A stretch of 64,000 nt of DNA from Marinitoga piezophila KA3 (GCF_000255135.1 NC_016751.1:1-64000); one strand, 5' to 3'. Positions 7,485-16,140 are shown, numbered from the stretch's first letter. Translations and numbers: made by a program. The notes: generated from the letters alone by a model not told the origin.

Positions 7485-8465
7485 TTGAAAATCCTGTTTT
7501 TGCATCAATTTAATAGTTACTGGGATGAAAAATTGAAAGAATTAAAAAAGGAATTCCCGGAAATAGAAATAATATTTCCTCAAAAAAATAAAGAAATATC
7601 ATTAAAAAATGCTGAAGCAATAATAGGTGGATTTATAAATGAAACAGAATTAGAAATAGCAGAAAAGCTTAAAATAATTTTTGTTCCTTTTGCTGGTGTT
7701 GAACAATTACCTTTGGAAATATTAAAAGAAAAGAATATTATTGTTTCAAATGCTCATGGGAATGGGAAATATGTCGCTGAAAGAGCTGTAGCCTTAGCTT
7801 TAGCTCTTCTTGGAAAAGTTATTCCATTTCATGAAGATTTAAAAAATGGAGTATGGCATGGTTTTACAGTTGGAGAATCGATTTTTGAATCATGGCACTC
7901 AATTCAAGGAATGAAAATAGGAATACTTGGATTTGGAGAAATTGGTAAAAATATAGCCAGGTTTTTAAAACCTTTTGATACTGAAATTCATATATTAAAA
8001 AACAAAAAGATTGATTATATTCCAGAAAATGTTGATAAAGTTTATTATGATGTTGATGAAATAATTGAACAAAGCGAAATGTTGTTTTTAACTCTTCCGT
8101 TAACTGAAAAAACATTTAATATTTTGAGCAAGGAACGGATTATGAAAATGAAAGATAAGTATATAATAAATATTGGAAGAGGGAAATTAATTGATGAAGA
8201 AGGGTTATATTTATCTCTTAAAGAAGGAATTTTAAAAGGTGTAGCTTTGGATGTATGGTTTAATTATCCAACAAAAGAAAATAAAAATGTGTATCCTTCA
8301 AAATATCCTATATGGGAATTTGATAATGTTGTTTTATCTCCGCATGTAGGTGGCTATTCATTTCATGCAACAACAGCAGGTATAGATTATACTATTGAAA
8401 GTATTAAATCATATTTGAAAACAGGAAAACCATTGTCAATAGTTGATTATGAACATAAATATTAA
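7485..8465 (+). CDS. D-isomer specific 2-hydroxyacid dehydrogenase
   Basis: A 326-residue NAD(P)H-dependent dehydrogenase of the D-2-hydroxyacid family. The Rossmann motif is GILGFGEIGKNIARF, near residue 147. It is followed by LFLTLPLTEKTFN, INIGRGKLIDEEGL with the substrate-binding Arg, and LSPHVGGYS with the catalytic His. VALDVWFNYP replaces the more common D-V-F-x-x-E-P. The substrate cannot be read from the sequence; members reduce hydroxypyruvate, glyoxylate, phosphonates or other oxoacids. The TTG start follows AGGAGGA by 7 bases. Its position 16 bases after the lipoprotein gene suggests one transcript, and phoH follows closely. Confidence 0.88.
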   Translation: MKILFLHQFNSYWDEKLKELKKEFPEIEIIFPQKNKEISLKNAEAIIGGFINETELEIAEKLKIIFVPFAGVEQLPLEILKEKNIIVSNAHGNGKYVAERAVALALALLGKVIPFHEDLKNGVWHGFTVGESIFESWHSIQGMKIGILGFGEIGKNIARFLKPFDTEIHILKNKKIDYIPENVDKVYYDVDEIIEQSEMLFLTLPLTEKTFNILSKERIMKMKDKYIINIGRGKLIDEEGLYLSLKEGILKGVALDVWFNYPTKENKNVYPSKYPIWEFDNVVLSPHVGGYSFHATTAGIDYTIESIKSYLKTGKPLSIVDYEHKY

Positions 8466-8487
8466 GCTAATTGTGAGGTGATATTTT

Positions 8488-9474
8488 ATTAAAGAGTTTA
8501 TTAATATACCGGATGACATAGAAATTATAGAACTTTTCGGTACTTATAATAATAGGGTAAAATATTTAAAGAACAAATTTGATGTTGAGATTAGCTATTT
8601 AAATAATCGAATTGTTATAGTAGGAAATAAAAAAAACAATATTGAAAGGGTAAAAAGCATTTTAAAGGAAATAATAGATATAACCTCAAATGGACATTTG
8701 CTTGATTGGACAGAATTTCAATATATAACTTCATTATATGAAAATAATAAAAATACAATTCAAAAAAATGAATCTAAATCATATAAAAGTGTTGTAAATA
8801 CTACAGTAAGTGGAATGAGAGTTCAGGCAAAAACACACGGACAGTCGTTATATATAAACACAATGAAAAAAAATGATATAGTCTTTTGTATAGGACCAGC
8901 CGGAACGGGGAAAACATATCTTGCAGTAGCTATGGCGGTTGAATTTTTAAAAACAGGTCAAATACAGAGAATTATATTAACAAGACCTGCAGTTGAAGCA
9001 GGTGAAAAATTAGGTTTTTTGCCAGGAACGTTATACGAAAAAGTTGATCCTTATTTAAGGCCGCTTTATGATTCGTTAATGGATTTTATGCCAGCAGATA
9101 GAATAGTTGAATATAAAGAAAAAGGAATTATAGAAGTGGTACCATTGGCATATATGAGAGGAAGAACTTTGAATAATGCATATATTATTCTTGATGAAGC
9201 GCAGAATACTACATATTATCAAATGAAAATGTTTTTGACCAGGATAGGATTTAATTCAAAAACTGTTATTACAGGAGATATTACACAAATAGATCTTGAA
9301 AACAAAAAGGATTCAGGACTTTTAGCTGTTCAAAAAATATTAAAAAATATAAATGGGATTTCATTTATAGAATTAACTGAAAATGATGTTGTTAGAAATC
9401 CATTGGTTAAAGAAATTATAAAAGCCTATGATAATTTTGAGAAAATCAAGGTGAAGAAAAATGAAAAAATTTAA
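8488..9474 (+). CDS. phoH: PhoH-like ATPase with apparent ATT start
   Basis: The PhoH (PhoL-type) protein is a cytoplasmic P-loop ATPase tied to RNA metabolism and, by synteny, to YbeY. The core has Walker A GPAGTGKT, VEAGEKLGFLPG, Walker B AYIILDEAQN, and TGDITQIDL. The first ATG/GTG/TTG in frame is TTG 8698, which would cut off the family's N-terminal KH-like domain. The 70 codons before it clearly encode that domain (IIELFGTYNNRVKYLK, RIVIVGNKKNNIERV). An in-frame TGA at 8479-8481 limits the start, and GAGGTG at 8475-8480 lies 7 bases before ATT 8488. I annotate ATT as the start, giving 328 residues. Its end overlaps the next gene by 14 bases. Confidence 0.88.
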   Translation: MKEFINIPDDIEIIELFGTYNNRVKYLKNKFDVEISYLNNRIVIVGNKKNNIERVKSILKEIIDITSNGHLLDWTEFQYITSLYENNKNTIQKNESKSYKSVVNTTVSGMRVQAKTHGQSLYINTMKKNDIVFCIGPAGTGKTYLAVAMAVEFLKTGQIQRIILTRPAVEAGEKLGFLPGTLYEKVDPYLRPLYDSLMDFMPADRIVEYKEKGIIEVVPLAYMRGRTLNNAYIILDEAQNTTYYQMKMFLTRIGFNSKTVITGDITQIDLENKKDSGLLAVQKILKNINGISFIELTENDVVRNPLVKEIIKAYDNFEKIKVKKNEKI

Positions 9475-10828
9475 TAAGTTAAAAATAGTGATAATAGTAC
9501 TTAATTTTTCAATATTATCTATATTTTCTGAAATATTTTTATGGAAAAATGTAACCATAGAATTTTTGTATAATTCCCTTTTGATACTTATCCCTTTCTG
9601 GTTTGGGATAATAGAGTTTTTTATGAATAAAAATAAAAAATTCAAATTACATCCTAAAAATTATTGGGCAACATTTTTAACTGTACTTGATATAGGTATA
9701 GTGTTAAATATAATAGCTTTAAAATATTATTCGGATCCGGCAATTTCACCTGTTTTTGTTACTGTAATGATAACCTTGATGATGGATTTTTATATGGGAT
9801 TATTAATATCTTTAGGCTTTTCTTTTTATTTTGCACTTTTACTTGGTTCATCGTTTAAGTTATTTATTATTCTATTTATTACAGGGAATGTAGCAGCATA
9901 TTTTAGCAAAAATCTTTATTCGAGGGTAAGGATTATAATTCCCGCTTTTTCGGCTATAATAGTCCAGATCATTTCTTATCTGTTATATTATCAATTTGAC
10001 TATGAGGCTATTCCTGTAATAAGTTTTTCTAATTTTATACAAATGTTATTAATTCTTGGAGTGTTGCCATATCTTGAATATATAACAAGAATATATTCCG
10101 ATATTGGATTGTTGGAATTGGGGAATTTGAATCATCCATTATTAAGAAAATTATCATTTAATGCGTCAGGAACATATTATCATAGTTTGATTATTGCAAA
10201 TCTTGTTGAAAGTGCTTCTGAATCGATAAATGCAAATCCTGTTTTGTTAAGAGTTGGATCATATTTTCACGATATAGGTAAATCTTTAAGACCATTGTTT
10301 TTTACCGAAAATCAAAAAGGTATAAACCCGCATGATAAAATAAATCCGAAACTTAGTGCTATTATCTTGAATAAACATGTTACAGATGGAATTGAACTGG
10401 CAAGAAAATATAGATTACCTATACTCATTGAAGATTTAATAGCACAACATCACGGAACAAGAATAAAAAGATATTTCTTCCATAAGAATCTTGAACAGGA
10501 ATTGAATATTCCAGCAGAGGAGTTCAGATATCCAGGACCAATTCCACAATTTAAAGAATCTGCTATTTTAATGATTGCGGATAATATAGAAGCAATTACA
10601 AGAAGCATGAAAGAGTTAAATAAAAAGACTTTATCGGAAAGGTTTGATAAACTGATACAGGACCTCTTTTTTGAAGGGCAACTTGATGATTGCGGTTTAA
10701 CCTTGTCTGAAATAAACAAAATAAAGGACTCAATGATAGAAACAATACTGAATATGAATCATTCCAGAATTAGTTATCCGGAAATTCCGCAGGAATTATT
10801 GAAGGAAGGGAATAAAAATGAAAATTAA
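9461..10828 (+). CDS. Membrane HD phosphohydrolase, PgpH/YqfF-like without the extracellular domain
   Basis: The 455-residue protein has about seven transmembrane helices in residues 10-215 and a C-terminal cytoplasmic HD domain. The HD motifs include HPLLRKLS, YYHSLIIANLVE, SYFHDIGKSLRP, KHVTDGIELARKY and IAQHHGTR. Gene order phoH - this gene - ybeY is the classic YqfF context. PgpH members of this family degrade cyclic di-AMP and are about 700 residues, with an extracellular 7TMR-HDED domain of about 250 residues before the helices. That domain is absent here. Cyclic di-AMP hydrolysis is the likely activity but is inferred. It overlaps phoH by 14 bases and ybeY by 11. Confidence 0.85.
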   Translation: MKKFNKLKIVIIVLNFSILSIFSEIFLWKNVTIEFLYNSLLILIPFWFGIIEFFMNKNKKFKLHPKNYWATFLTVLDIGIVLNIIALKYYSDPAISPVFVTVMITLMMDFYMGLLISLGFSFYFALLLGSSFKLFIILFITGNVAAYFSKNLYSRVRIIIPAFSAIIVQIISYLLYYQFDYEAIPVISFSNFIQMLLILGVLPYLEYITRIYSDIGLLELGNLNHPLLRKLSFNASGTYYHSLIIANLVESASESINANPVLLRVGSYFHDIGKSLRPLFFTENQKGINPHDKINPKLSAIILNKHVTDGIELARKYRLPILIEDLIAQHHGTRIKRYFFHKNLEQELNIPAEEFRYPGPIPQFKESAILMIADNIEAITRSMKELNKKTLSERFDKLIQDLFFEGQLDDCGLTLSEINKIKDSMIETILNMNHSRISYPEIPQELLKEGNKNEN

Positions 10829-11249
10829 TGTAATTAACAATCAAGATTTAAAAAAAATTGATGAAAAAAAAGTTGAAGAAGTGTCAAAATATGTATTATT
10901 AAAGGAAATAGGCGAAGGAGATTATGAATTAAATATAGTAATTACAGATAATAATGAAATTGCTAAGTATAATGAAGAATATAGAAACAAGAAAGGACCA
11001 ACAGATGTATTATCCTTTGAATATGGATTAGATGAAGAAATAATTGGAGATATAATGATATCTGTTGAAAGGATTGAAGAACAGGCTCCAGACTTTAATA
11101 ATACCTTTGAAGAAGAATTTTTTTATATTTTAGTTCATGGAATATTACACATATGTGGATATGATCATATAAATGAAGAAGATAAAAAAATAATGTTTCC
11201 AAAACAGGATAAATATTTTCAAGAGTTGAAAGAAAAAGGAATTATCTAA
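10818..11249 (+). CDS. ybeY: Endoribonuclease YbeY (rRNA maturation factor)
   Basis: YbeY is a zinc-dependent endoribonuclease involved in 16S rRNA 3' end maturation and ribosome quality control. The 143-residue protein ends with the diagnostic HGILHICGYDH, whose three His bind zinc. Upstream it has the conserved NKKGPTDVLSFEYG and GDIMIS segments. Its ATG overlaps the preceding HD phosphohydrolase gene by 11 bases after AAGGAAGGG, so the phoH-HD-ybeY block is translationally coupled. Confidence 0.95.
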   Translation: MKINVINNQDLKKIDEKKVEEVSKYVLLKEIGEGDYELNIVITDNNEIAKYNEEYRNKKGPTDVLSFEYGLDEEIIGDIMISVERIEEQAPDFNNTFEEEFFYILVHGILHICGYDHINEEDKKIMFPKQDKYFQELKEKGII

Positions 11250-11342
11250 TTGAAAAATTTTTCATACTTATGCAACTGAAAGATTTTAGTTAATAATTCC
11301 CCATATTCCTTCTTTAAAATAGCGTTTTTTAAAATAATCAGG

Positions 11343-11371
11343 TTGTTTATAATCATTAGAATTGTTATAAT
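11343..11371 (+). promoter_or_regulatory. Promoter of the DUF1015 gene
   Basis: TTGTTT and TATAAT separated by 17 bases, about 43 bases before the ATG at 11414. The 164-base gap between ybeY and this gene otherwise shows only AT-rich sequence. Confidence 0.6.
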
Positions 11372-11413
11372 AAAGACGATTTTAAAACAAAATTTATTAA
11401 AGGAGGAGTCAAA

Positions 11414-12658
11414 ATGTCAGTGATTAGACCATTTAAAGGTTTAAGACCTGTAGAAAATATGGTAGAGGAATTTTCCTGTCCCCCATATGATGTTTTAGAA
11501 GAAGAAGAAGTAAAAGAAATAGTTTCAAAACATCCAAACAGTTTTTTAAGAGTTACAAGGGCAGAAGTAGAATTCAATGAAGATATAGATCCACACAGTG
11601 AAGTTGTGTATAAAAAAGCAAAAGAAAATCTTGATAAATTTAAAGAAACAGGAGTTTTAATGGAAGAAGAAAAACCTGCATTATATTTATACAGAGAAAC
11701 ATGGCAGGGGCATTCTCAAACAGGAATTTTTGCAACATTTTCTGTTGATGAATATCAAAAAGGTTTAATTAAAAAGCATGAATTAACAAGACAGGATAAA
11801 GAAGACGATAGAACAAAGCACATAATGATTTTAGAAGCACAAACAGGTCCAGTATTCCTTACATTTAAATCAAAAGAAGAAATAAAGGATTTAATAAACA
11901 AAGGGATTGAAGCAGCAAGAAAAATATATGACTTTACAGATGAAAAGGAAGTTCATCATGAATTATGGGTATTAACAGATGAAGAATTAATAGAAAAATT
12001 ACAAAAAGCATTTGAAAGCGTTGAAGCATTATATATTGCTGACGGTCATCACAGAGCAGCTGCAGCTTCAAGAACAAAGGAAATATTAAAATCAAAAAAT
12101 CCTGCGCATACAGGAAATGAAGAATACAACTTCTTTATGGCTGTTGTATTCCCGCATGACGAATTAAAAATCCTTGATTATAATAGAGTAGTTAAAGATT
12201 TGAACGGATTAAATGACGAAGAATTTATGAAAAAAGTAGAAGAAAAATTCGAAATTTCAGAAGCACCAGAATCACCATATAAACCAAAATCAAGACACGA
12301 ATTTGGAATGTATATTAATAAAAAATGGTATGTATTAAAAGCAAAACCAGAAATAGTTAATGAAAATGATCCTGTGGAACAGTTAGATGTTTATATTCTT
12401 CAAAATTATTTATTAGATCCAATACTTGGAATTGAAAATCCAAGAAAAGATCCAAGAATTCACTTCCTTGGTGGAATTAGAGGAGTAAAAGCTTTAGAAG
12501 ATTGGATTGACGGTAAAAATTGGAAAGTTGCATTCTCCATGTATCCAACATCAATAGAAGAATTAATGGCTGTTGCTGATGATAATAAAACAATGCCACC
12601 CAAATCAACATGGTTTGAACCAAAACTAAGATCAGGATTATTAATTCACGAAATATAA
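11414..12658 (+). CDS. DUF1015 family protein
   Basis: A 414-residue cytoplasmic protein of the DUF1015 family, recognised by the start VIRPFKGLRP, the CPPYDVLEEEEV segment, YLYRETWQGHSQTGIFATF, LYIADGHHRAAAA and the C-terminal MPPKSTWFEPKLRSGL. The ADGHH-R segment resembles ParB/sulfiredoxin-like nucleotide-using motifs, and a kinase-like role has been proposed for relatives, but no reaction can be assigned here. In other bacteria DUF1015 genes often sit near D-3-phosphoglycerate dehydrogenase genes; a D-hydroxyacid dehydrogenase gene lies 3 kb upstream. AAGGAGGA lies 7 bases before the ATG. It is a single gene with its own promoter and terminator. Confidence 0.85.
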   Translation: MSVIRPFKGLRPVENMVEEFSCPPYDVLEEEEVKEIVSKHPNSFLRVTRAEVEFNEDIDPHSEVVYKKAKENLDKFKETGVLMEEEKPALYLYRETWQGHSQTGIFATFSVDEYQKGLIKKHELTRQDKEDDRTKHIMILEAQTGPVFLTFKSKEEIKDLINKGIEAARKIYDFTDEKEVHHELWVLTDEELIEKLQKAFESVEALYIADGHHRAAAASRTKEILKSKNPAHTGNEEYNFFMAVVFPHDELKILDYNRVVKDLNGLNDEEFMKKVEEKFEISEAPESPYKPKSRHEFGMYINKKWYVLKAKPEIVNENDPVEQLDVYILQNYLLDPILGIENPRKDPRIHFLGGIRGVKALEDWIDGKNWKVAFSMYPTSIEELMAVADDNKTMPPKSTWFEPKLRSGLLIHEI

Positions 12659-12660
12659 TA

Positions 12661-12699
12661 AAAAAAACGGGCAATTCGTTATGAATTGCCCGTTTTTTT
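12661..12699. terminator. Bidirectional terminator
   Basis: An 11-bp perfect stem ACGGGCAATTC / GAATTGCCCGT, flanked by A and T runs, between convergent genes. It overlaps the 3' end of the TDT transporter gene. Confidence 0.93.
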
Positions 12700-13683
12700 A
12701 TTCAATAAATTAAAGAAAGTTGCAAACCAGAAAAATACTAAAAGGAAATAAATAATAAATCCAAAATAATCTATAAATTTAATTTTAAATATTAATGATA
12801 TTGTATGAGTTGCTGTTATGTAAGCCCCAGTAGGGAAGATAAAAGCAAACCAGGATAAAGTAAAAGGTATCTTCATTTTTTTAGAATAATATATAGTTAA
12901 AGAAATAGCCATTAGCAACCACCAGATACCGTAACCCCACAATAAAAATGAAAATCCATAAAAAACATCTTTTGAAATAATAAAATTAGATGCTTTTGTT
13001 AGTTTAATTAACGCTGTTGTTCCAGCACCGATAGGACCAAGATTAACCCATATAGTTGGTGCCATAATATTTGGTAATGGATGATGTAAAATAAATCTGT
13101 ACATTGAAATTGCAGACATTATTAAAAATAGAAAAAAACCTGTTCCCCAGCTAAAGTAATTGATAAAAATAATAAAATCATTTACCCAACCCTGAAAATG
13201 ATTAATAAAAAAACTTCCTGGAATTGGAATAACAATAAAAGCAACTGGCGGAATAAAAAACGCTGGACAAATGTGATCAAGTTTTATATGGTTTTCTTTA
13301 AACATAATAAATGGAGTTATGATGCCGAATAAAATAGTAAAAAATGTACCTGCAATCCAGAATCCAAACGAAAATGAAAAAGAATTATTAAACAACATTT
13401 GTATATTTGCTGATATAACAAGCATTGCAGCACCAAAAGCTGAGAAAAAGTTGGAAACAAGCGGATGATAAAAATCTTTTAAAAAATCCTTTTTAAAAAT
13501 AAAAAATTTCACAATCCATAAAGATAAAAAAATGATAAACAAGAGAATATTGAGATAGAAAAGGAAATAAGAAAACGATCTTAGAAAGGAAAAGTATTGT
13601 GAAAAAATCAAAGAAGTGATAGAAAAAATACCTGTTCCCATAATGCCAGCAAACCATGATGGTTGAAATTCTTTAGCATTCAT
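12679..13683 (-). CDS. TDT-family (TehA/SLAC1-like) transporter
   Basis: A 334-residue membrane protein with about ten hydrophobic helices, belonging to the tellurite-resistance/dicarboxylate (TDT) family. The start FQPSWFAGIMGTGIF is the family's first helix signature, and WVNLGPIGAGTTALIKL is a later conserved helix. Relatives export sulfite (SSU1), take up malate or form anion channels. Given the divergent sulfur-trafficking operon, export of sulfite or a similar anion is a reasonable guess but not shown by sequence. ATG 13683 follows AAGGAGG; an earlier in-frame start would overlap the arsR stop. It is the second gene of a two-gene operon behind an ArsR repressor. Confidence 0.83.
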   Translation of the reverse strand: MNAKEFQPSWFAGIMGTGIFSITSLIFSQYFSFLRSFSYFLFYLNILLFIIFLSLWIVKFFIFKKDFLKDFYHPLVSNFFSAFGAAMLVISANIQMLFNNSFSFSFGFWIAGTFFTILFGIITPFIMFKENHIKLDHICPAFFIPPVAFIVIPIPGSFFINHFQGWVNDFIIFINYFSWGTGFFLFLIMSAISMYRFILHHPLPNIMAPTIWVNLGPIGAGTTALIKLTKASNFIISKDVFYGFSFLLWGYGIWWLLMAISLTIYYSKKMKIPFTLSWFAFIFPTGAYITATHTISLIFKIKFIDYFGFIIYFLLVFFWFATFFNLLNKKTGNS

Positions 13684-13703
13684 ATAACTACCTCCTTGAA
13701 ATA

Positions 13704-14033
13704 TTAAAGATTGCAATTATTATCTAAGACAACATATTCTTTACTTCTTTCTATATCTTCAGAGTATTCGTTAAAAAGATCATGTTTTAAGTAATTAAAA
13801 AAAATGAATTTATTTGCTATTTTATCATTAATAGAATACTTTGTAAGAGTTCCCATTTTTTTTGGCATAATAATTCCAATTAGTCGCATCTTTGAAATAT
13901 GCCTTGAAACAGTAGATTGAGGTAAATCAAGAATTTTAGTTAATTCACAAACGCAATGTGGCCTATAAAATAAAAGATTTAAAATACGTAAACGGGTTTT
14001 ATCGGCAAGAATTTTCATTAACTCTTCTAACAT
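13704..14033 (-). CDS. ArsR-family repressor with CVC sensor motif
   Basis: A 109-residue winged-helix repressor. It has the ArsR core DKTRLRILNLLFY, then HCVCELTKILDLPQSTVSRHISKMR, where Cys27 and Cys29 sit in the helix that holds the metalloid-binding ELCVCDL motif of ArsR. A third Cys107 lies near the C-terminus. This arrangement could sense thiophilic metal(loid)s, or reactive sulfur as in related two-Cys ArsR proteins; sequence alone does not decide. It is cotranscribed with the TDT transporter. A perfect palindrome overlaps the expected transcript start, so it very likely represses itself and the transporter. GAGGTG precedes the ATG. Confidence 0.9.
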   Translation of the reverse strand: MLEELMKILADKTRLRILNLLFYRPHCVCELTKILDLPQSTVSRHISKMRLIGIIMPKKMGTLTKYSINDKIANKFIFFNYLKHDLFNEYSEDIERSKEYVVLDNNCNL

Positions 14034-14051
14034 TAAAACACCTCTTTCTAA

Positions 14052-14071
14052 ATATCCGGATATCCGGATAT
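14052..14071 (-). promoter_or_regulatory. Palindromic operator of the ArsR repressor
   Basis: A 20-bp perfect palindrome, ATATCCGGATATCCGGATAT, built from two overlapping TATCCGGATA units. It lies 18 bases before the arsR start codon. A minus-strand TATAAT at 14072-14077 abuts it, so a bound repressor would cover the transcript start. Confidence 0.75.
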
Positions 14072-14212
14072 ATTATAAATTAATAATGTTAATGTAAAAT
14101 GAAGGAAAAATAAAAATAAAAAATTAGGAAGGATAAATAAGATATCTAAATAATATTTTTCATTATTACCAACTTGTAAAAAAATAGAAATTTTTATTTA
14201 ACAATAAATAGA

Positions 14213-14218
14213 TATAAT
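14213..14218 (+). promoter_or_regulatory. -10 element of the tusA operon
   Basis: TATAAT about 97 bases before the tusA ATG; no convincing -35. The intervening leader shows no clear hairpin. The intergenic stretch 14034-14314 otherwise holds the ArsR operator and AT-rich sequence. Confidence 0.4.
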
Positions 14219-14314
14219 AAATGTGAAAAAAGTAATTTTAAAATTTGGTAAAAAATGAAAGTGTATTTTATATATAAAGTGAATAAAATCACTAAAAATA
14301 AGGAGGGAGTTACT

Positions 14315-14554
14315 ATGGCAAATTATGAAGTAACAAAAACAATTGATGTAAGAGGAGAAGTTTGTCCGGTGCCAGATGTAGAAACAAAAAGGGCATTAAA
14401 AAAAATGAAATCAGGTGAAATTTTAGAGGTTTTAATTGATTATGCAATGTCAGTTGAAAGGATTCCGGAAACTGTGAAAAAACTAGGGCATGAAGTATTA
14501 GAGGTTAAAGAAGCTGGTAATAGCGAATGGAAAATTTACATAAAAGTGAAATAA
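14315..14554 (+). CDS. tusA: TusA-family sulfur carrier protein
   Basis: A 79-residue TusA/SirA-fold protein that carries a persulfide on its single conserved Cys. The motif is DVRGEVCPVPDVETKRALKKM, with Cys17 in C-P-x-P, followed by LIDYAMSVERIPETVKKLGHEV. The start at ATG 14315 has GGAGGGAG upstream; an earlier ATG at 14255 has no ribosome site. It is the first gene of an operon with a YeeE-type sulfur transporter, a rhodanese and three DsrE-fold proteins. It would take up sulfur imported or released by its neighbours and hand it on. It is strikingly similar to the TusA domain of the regulator at 18682-19254. Confidence 0.92.
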   Translation: MANYEVTKTIDVRGEVCPVPDVETKRALKKMKSGEILEVLIDYAMSVERIPETVKKLGHEVLEVKEAGNSEWKIYIKVK

Positions 14555-14578
14555 TTCCTTATAGGAGGATGATTAAAA

Positions 14579-15598
14579 ATGGACGGATTCCTTGATATTC
14601 TTTATCAATATGAAATTTATTTTGGATTGGGAGTAGGACTTTTATTTGGTTATATTTTACAAAGAGGGCGTTTATGTTTTAACTCAGCAATTAGAGATGT
14701 TAAGTTTTTTGGTGACAATTATTTGATGAAAGCTATTTTTTTGGCAATTTCTATTAATTCACTTGTGTTTGTTGCAATGGCTCAATTTGGTTTAATACAA
14801 TTACATCCGCTCGCATTTGCACCACTTGGAAATATACTTGGAGGTTTAATTTTTGGGTTTGGAATGGTTTTAGCAGGTGGATGTGCAAGTGGTGTTACAT
14901 ATAGAACCGGAGAAGGAATGATAAGCGCGTGGATTGCTGCATTATTTTATGCAATATTTGCATCAGCATCTAAAGCAAGCTTTTTAAAACCTTTAATTTC
15001 GTTATTAAAAGGTCCGGTATATACTGTTGAAGGTGATGGGAAATATTATGCATATGACGCTGTTGGACCAACAATTGCAACTGTTTTAAAGGTAAATCCA
15101 TGGATACCAGCAATAATTTTTGCGGTAATTGTATGGTATATTCTCTGGAAAACAAAAACTACTGAAAGGCCAGATTCAGCATGGAACTGGAAATTGTTGG
15201 GTATCCTTACAGTAATTGTTTCTGCATTAGGATATTTAACAAAACAAACATATGGTCTTGGAATTACTGGTGGCTGGGTAAGTTTAATGAATTATCTTAT
15301 AGGCGGTAAATATATAGGCTGGTCTGGAATGTTTATTCTTGGAATTATTTTTGGTTCTTTAGTAAGCGCATTAATTCGCAAAGAATTCAAATTTAGAGCA
15401 CCAAGAGATCCAAAAGTGTTTGGACAGGTAGCTCTTGGTGGAATTTTAATGGGATTTGGAGCTGTTTTGGCAGGTGGCTGTAATATTGGACATTTCCTTA
15501 CAGGATTTTCACACCTTGCTATAGGTTCTATTTTAACAACAATATTCTTTTTTCTTGGAAACTGGGCTGGTTATTACTGGCTTTATGAAAGGGATTAA
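14579..15598 (+). CDS. YeeE/YedE (TsuA-type) thiosulfate/sulfur transporter
   Basis: A 339-residue polytopic membrane protein of the YeeE/YedE family. The family takes up thiosulfate using conserved cysteines on either side of a pore. Here they are Cys33 in QRGRLCFNSA, Cys102 in AGGCASGVTYRTGEG and Cys301 in AGGCNIGHFLTG, matching the three functional cysteines described for TsuA. The duplicated G-F-G-x-V-L-A-G-G-C motif at both ends marks the internal repeat. In many bacteria it pairs with a TusA-like YeeD, and here tusA ends 24 bases upstream. Thiosulfate is the best-supported substrate, but another reduced sulfur compound is possible. AGGAGG precedes the ATG. Confidence 0.9.
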   Translation: MDGFLDILYQYEIYFGLGVGLLFGYILQRGRLCFNSAIRDVKFFGDNYLMKAIFLAISINSLVFVAMAQFGLIQLHPLAFAPLGNILGGLIFGFGMVLAGGCASGVTYRTGEGMISAWIAALFYAIFASASKASFLKPLISLLKGPVYTVEGDGKYYAYDAVGPTIATVLKVNPWIPAIIFAVIVWYILWKTKTTERPDSAWNWKLLGILTVIVSALGYLTKQTYGLGITGGWVSLMNYLIGGKYIGWSGMFILGIIFGSLVSALIRKEFKFRAPRDPKVFGQVALGGILMGFGAVLAGGCNIGHFLTGFSHLAIGSILTTIFFFLGNWAGYYWLYERD

Positions 15599-15638
15599 TT
15601 ATTTTTATAAATTATTATAAATCTATGGAGGTGGAATT

Positions 15639-16109
15639 ATGAAATTAAGAAAGGGTTTATTGGCATTATTGGTATTGATATTATTGATAACAACATTAAC
15701 AGCAGAAATTAAGGTAAAAACAGCTAAAGATTTTATTGCTGATGCAAAAGCTGTTGTAAAGGAAATAAGTGTTGAAGAAGCATTTAAGATATATAAATCA
15801 AAAGATTCAAAATATATATTCCTTGATGTTAGAGAAGCAAATGAAGTTGAAGCTGGACATATTCCAAATGCACATTGGATACCTAGAGGATTATTGGAAT
15901 TTAAAATTGCATCGCTTGTGAAAAATACAGAAGATAAGATTATAGTTGTATATTGTAAATCCGGAGGAAGGTCAATTTTAGCAGCTAAAACATTGAAAGA
16001 AATGGGATACAATGTATTAAGCGTTTCAGGTGGATTTACTGCATGGAAAAACAAAAGATATCCAATTAGAAGAGGATTACCTGGAACAACTGGTGGAGGC
16101 TGCTCTTGA
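15639..16109 (+). CDS. Exported rhodanese-like sulfurtransferase
   Basis: A 156-residue protein with a signal peptide (residues 1-22, ending L-T-A) followed by one rhodanese domain. The domain shows FLDVREANEVEAGHIPNAHWIP and the active loop CKSGGRS with Cys106, then GGFTAWK. Rhodaneses move sulfane sulfur from donors such as thiosulfate or polysulfide to acceptors. Export places it outside the cytoplasmic membrane, next to the transporter encoded just upstream. The C-terminus ends in an unusual GGGCS with a second Cys155. GGAGGTG precedes the ATG. Confidence 0.9.
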   Translation: MKLRKGLLALLVLILLITTLTAEIKVKTAKDFIADAKAVVKEISVEEAFKIYKSKDSKYIFLDVREANEVEAGHIPNAHWIPRGLLEFKIASLVKNTEDKIIVVYCKSGGRSILAAKTLKEMGYNVLSVSGGFTAWKNKRYPIRRGLPGTTGGGCS

Positions 16110-16140
16110 TTATAAGAATATAGATATAGGAGGCAATAAT

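Noticed and set aside
8698-9474. phoH starting at TTG 8698
   Set aside because: It would remove the conserved N-terminal domain, and there is no ribosome site in front of it.
12679-14033. Arsenic resistance operon
   Set aside because: ArsR has the CVC motif, but no arsenite exporter (ArsB/Acr3), ArsC or ArsA is present; the TDT family is not known for arsenic.
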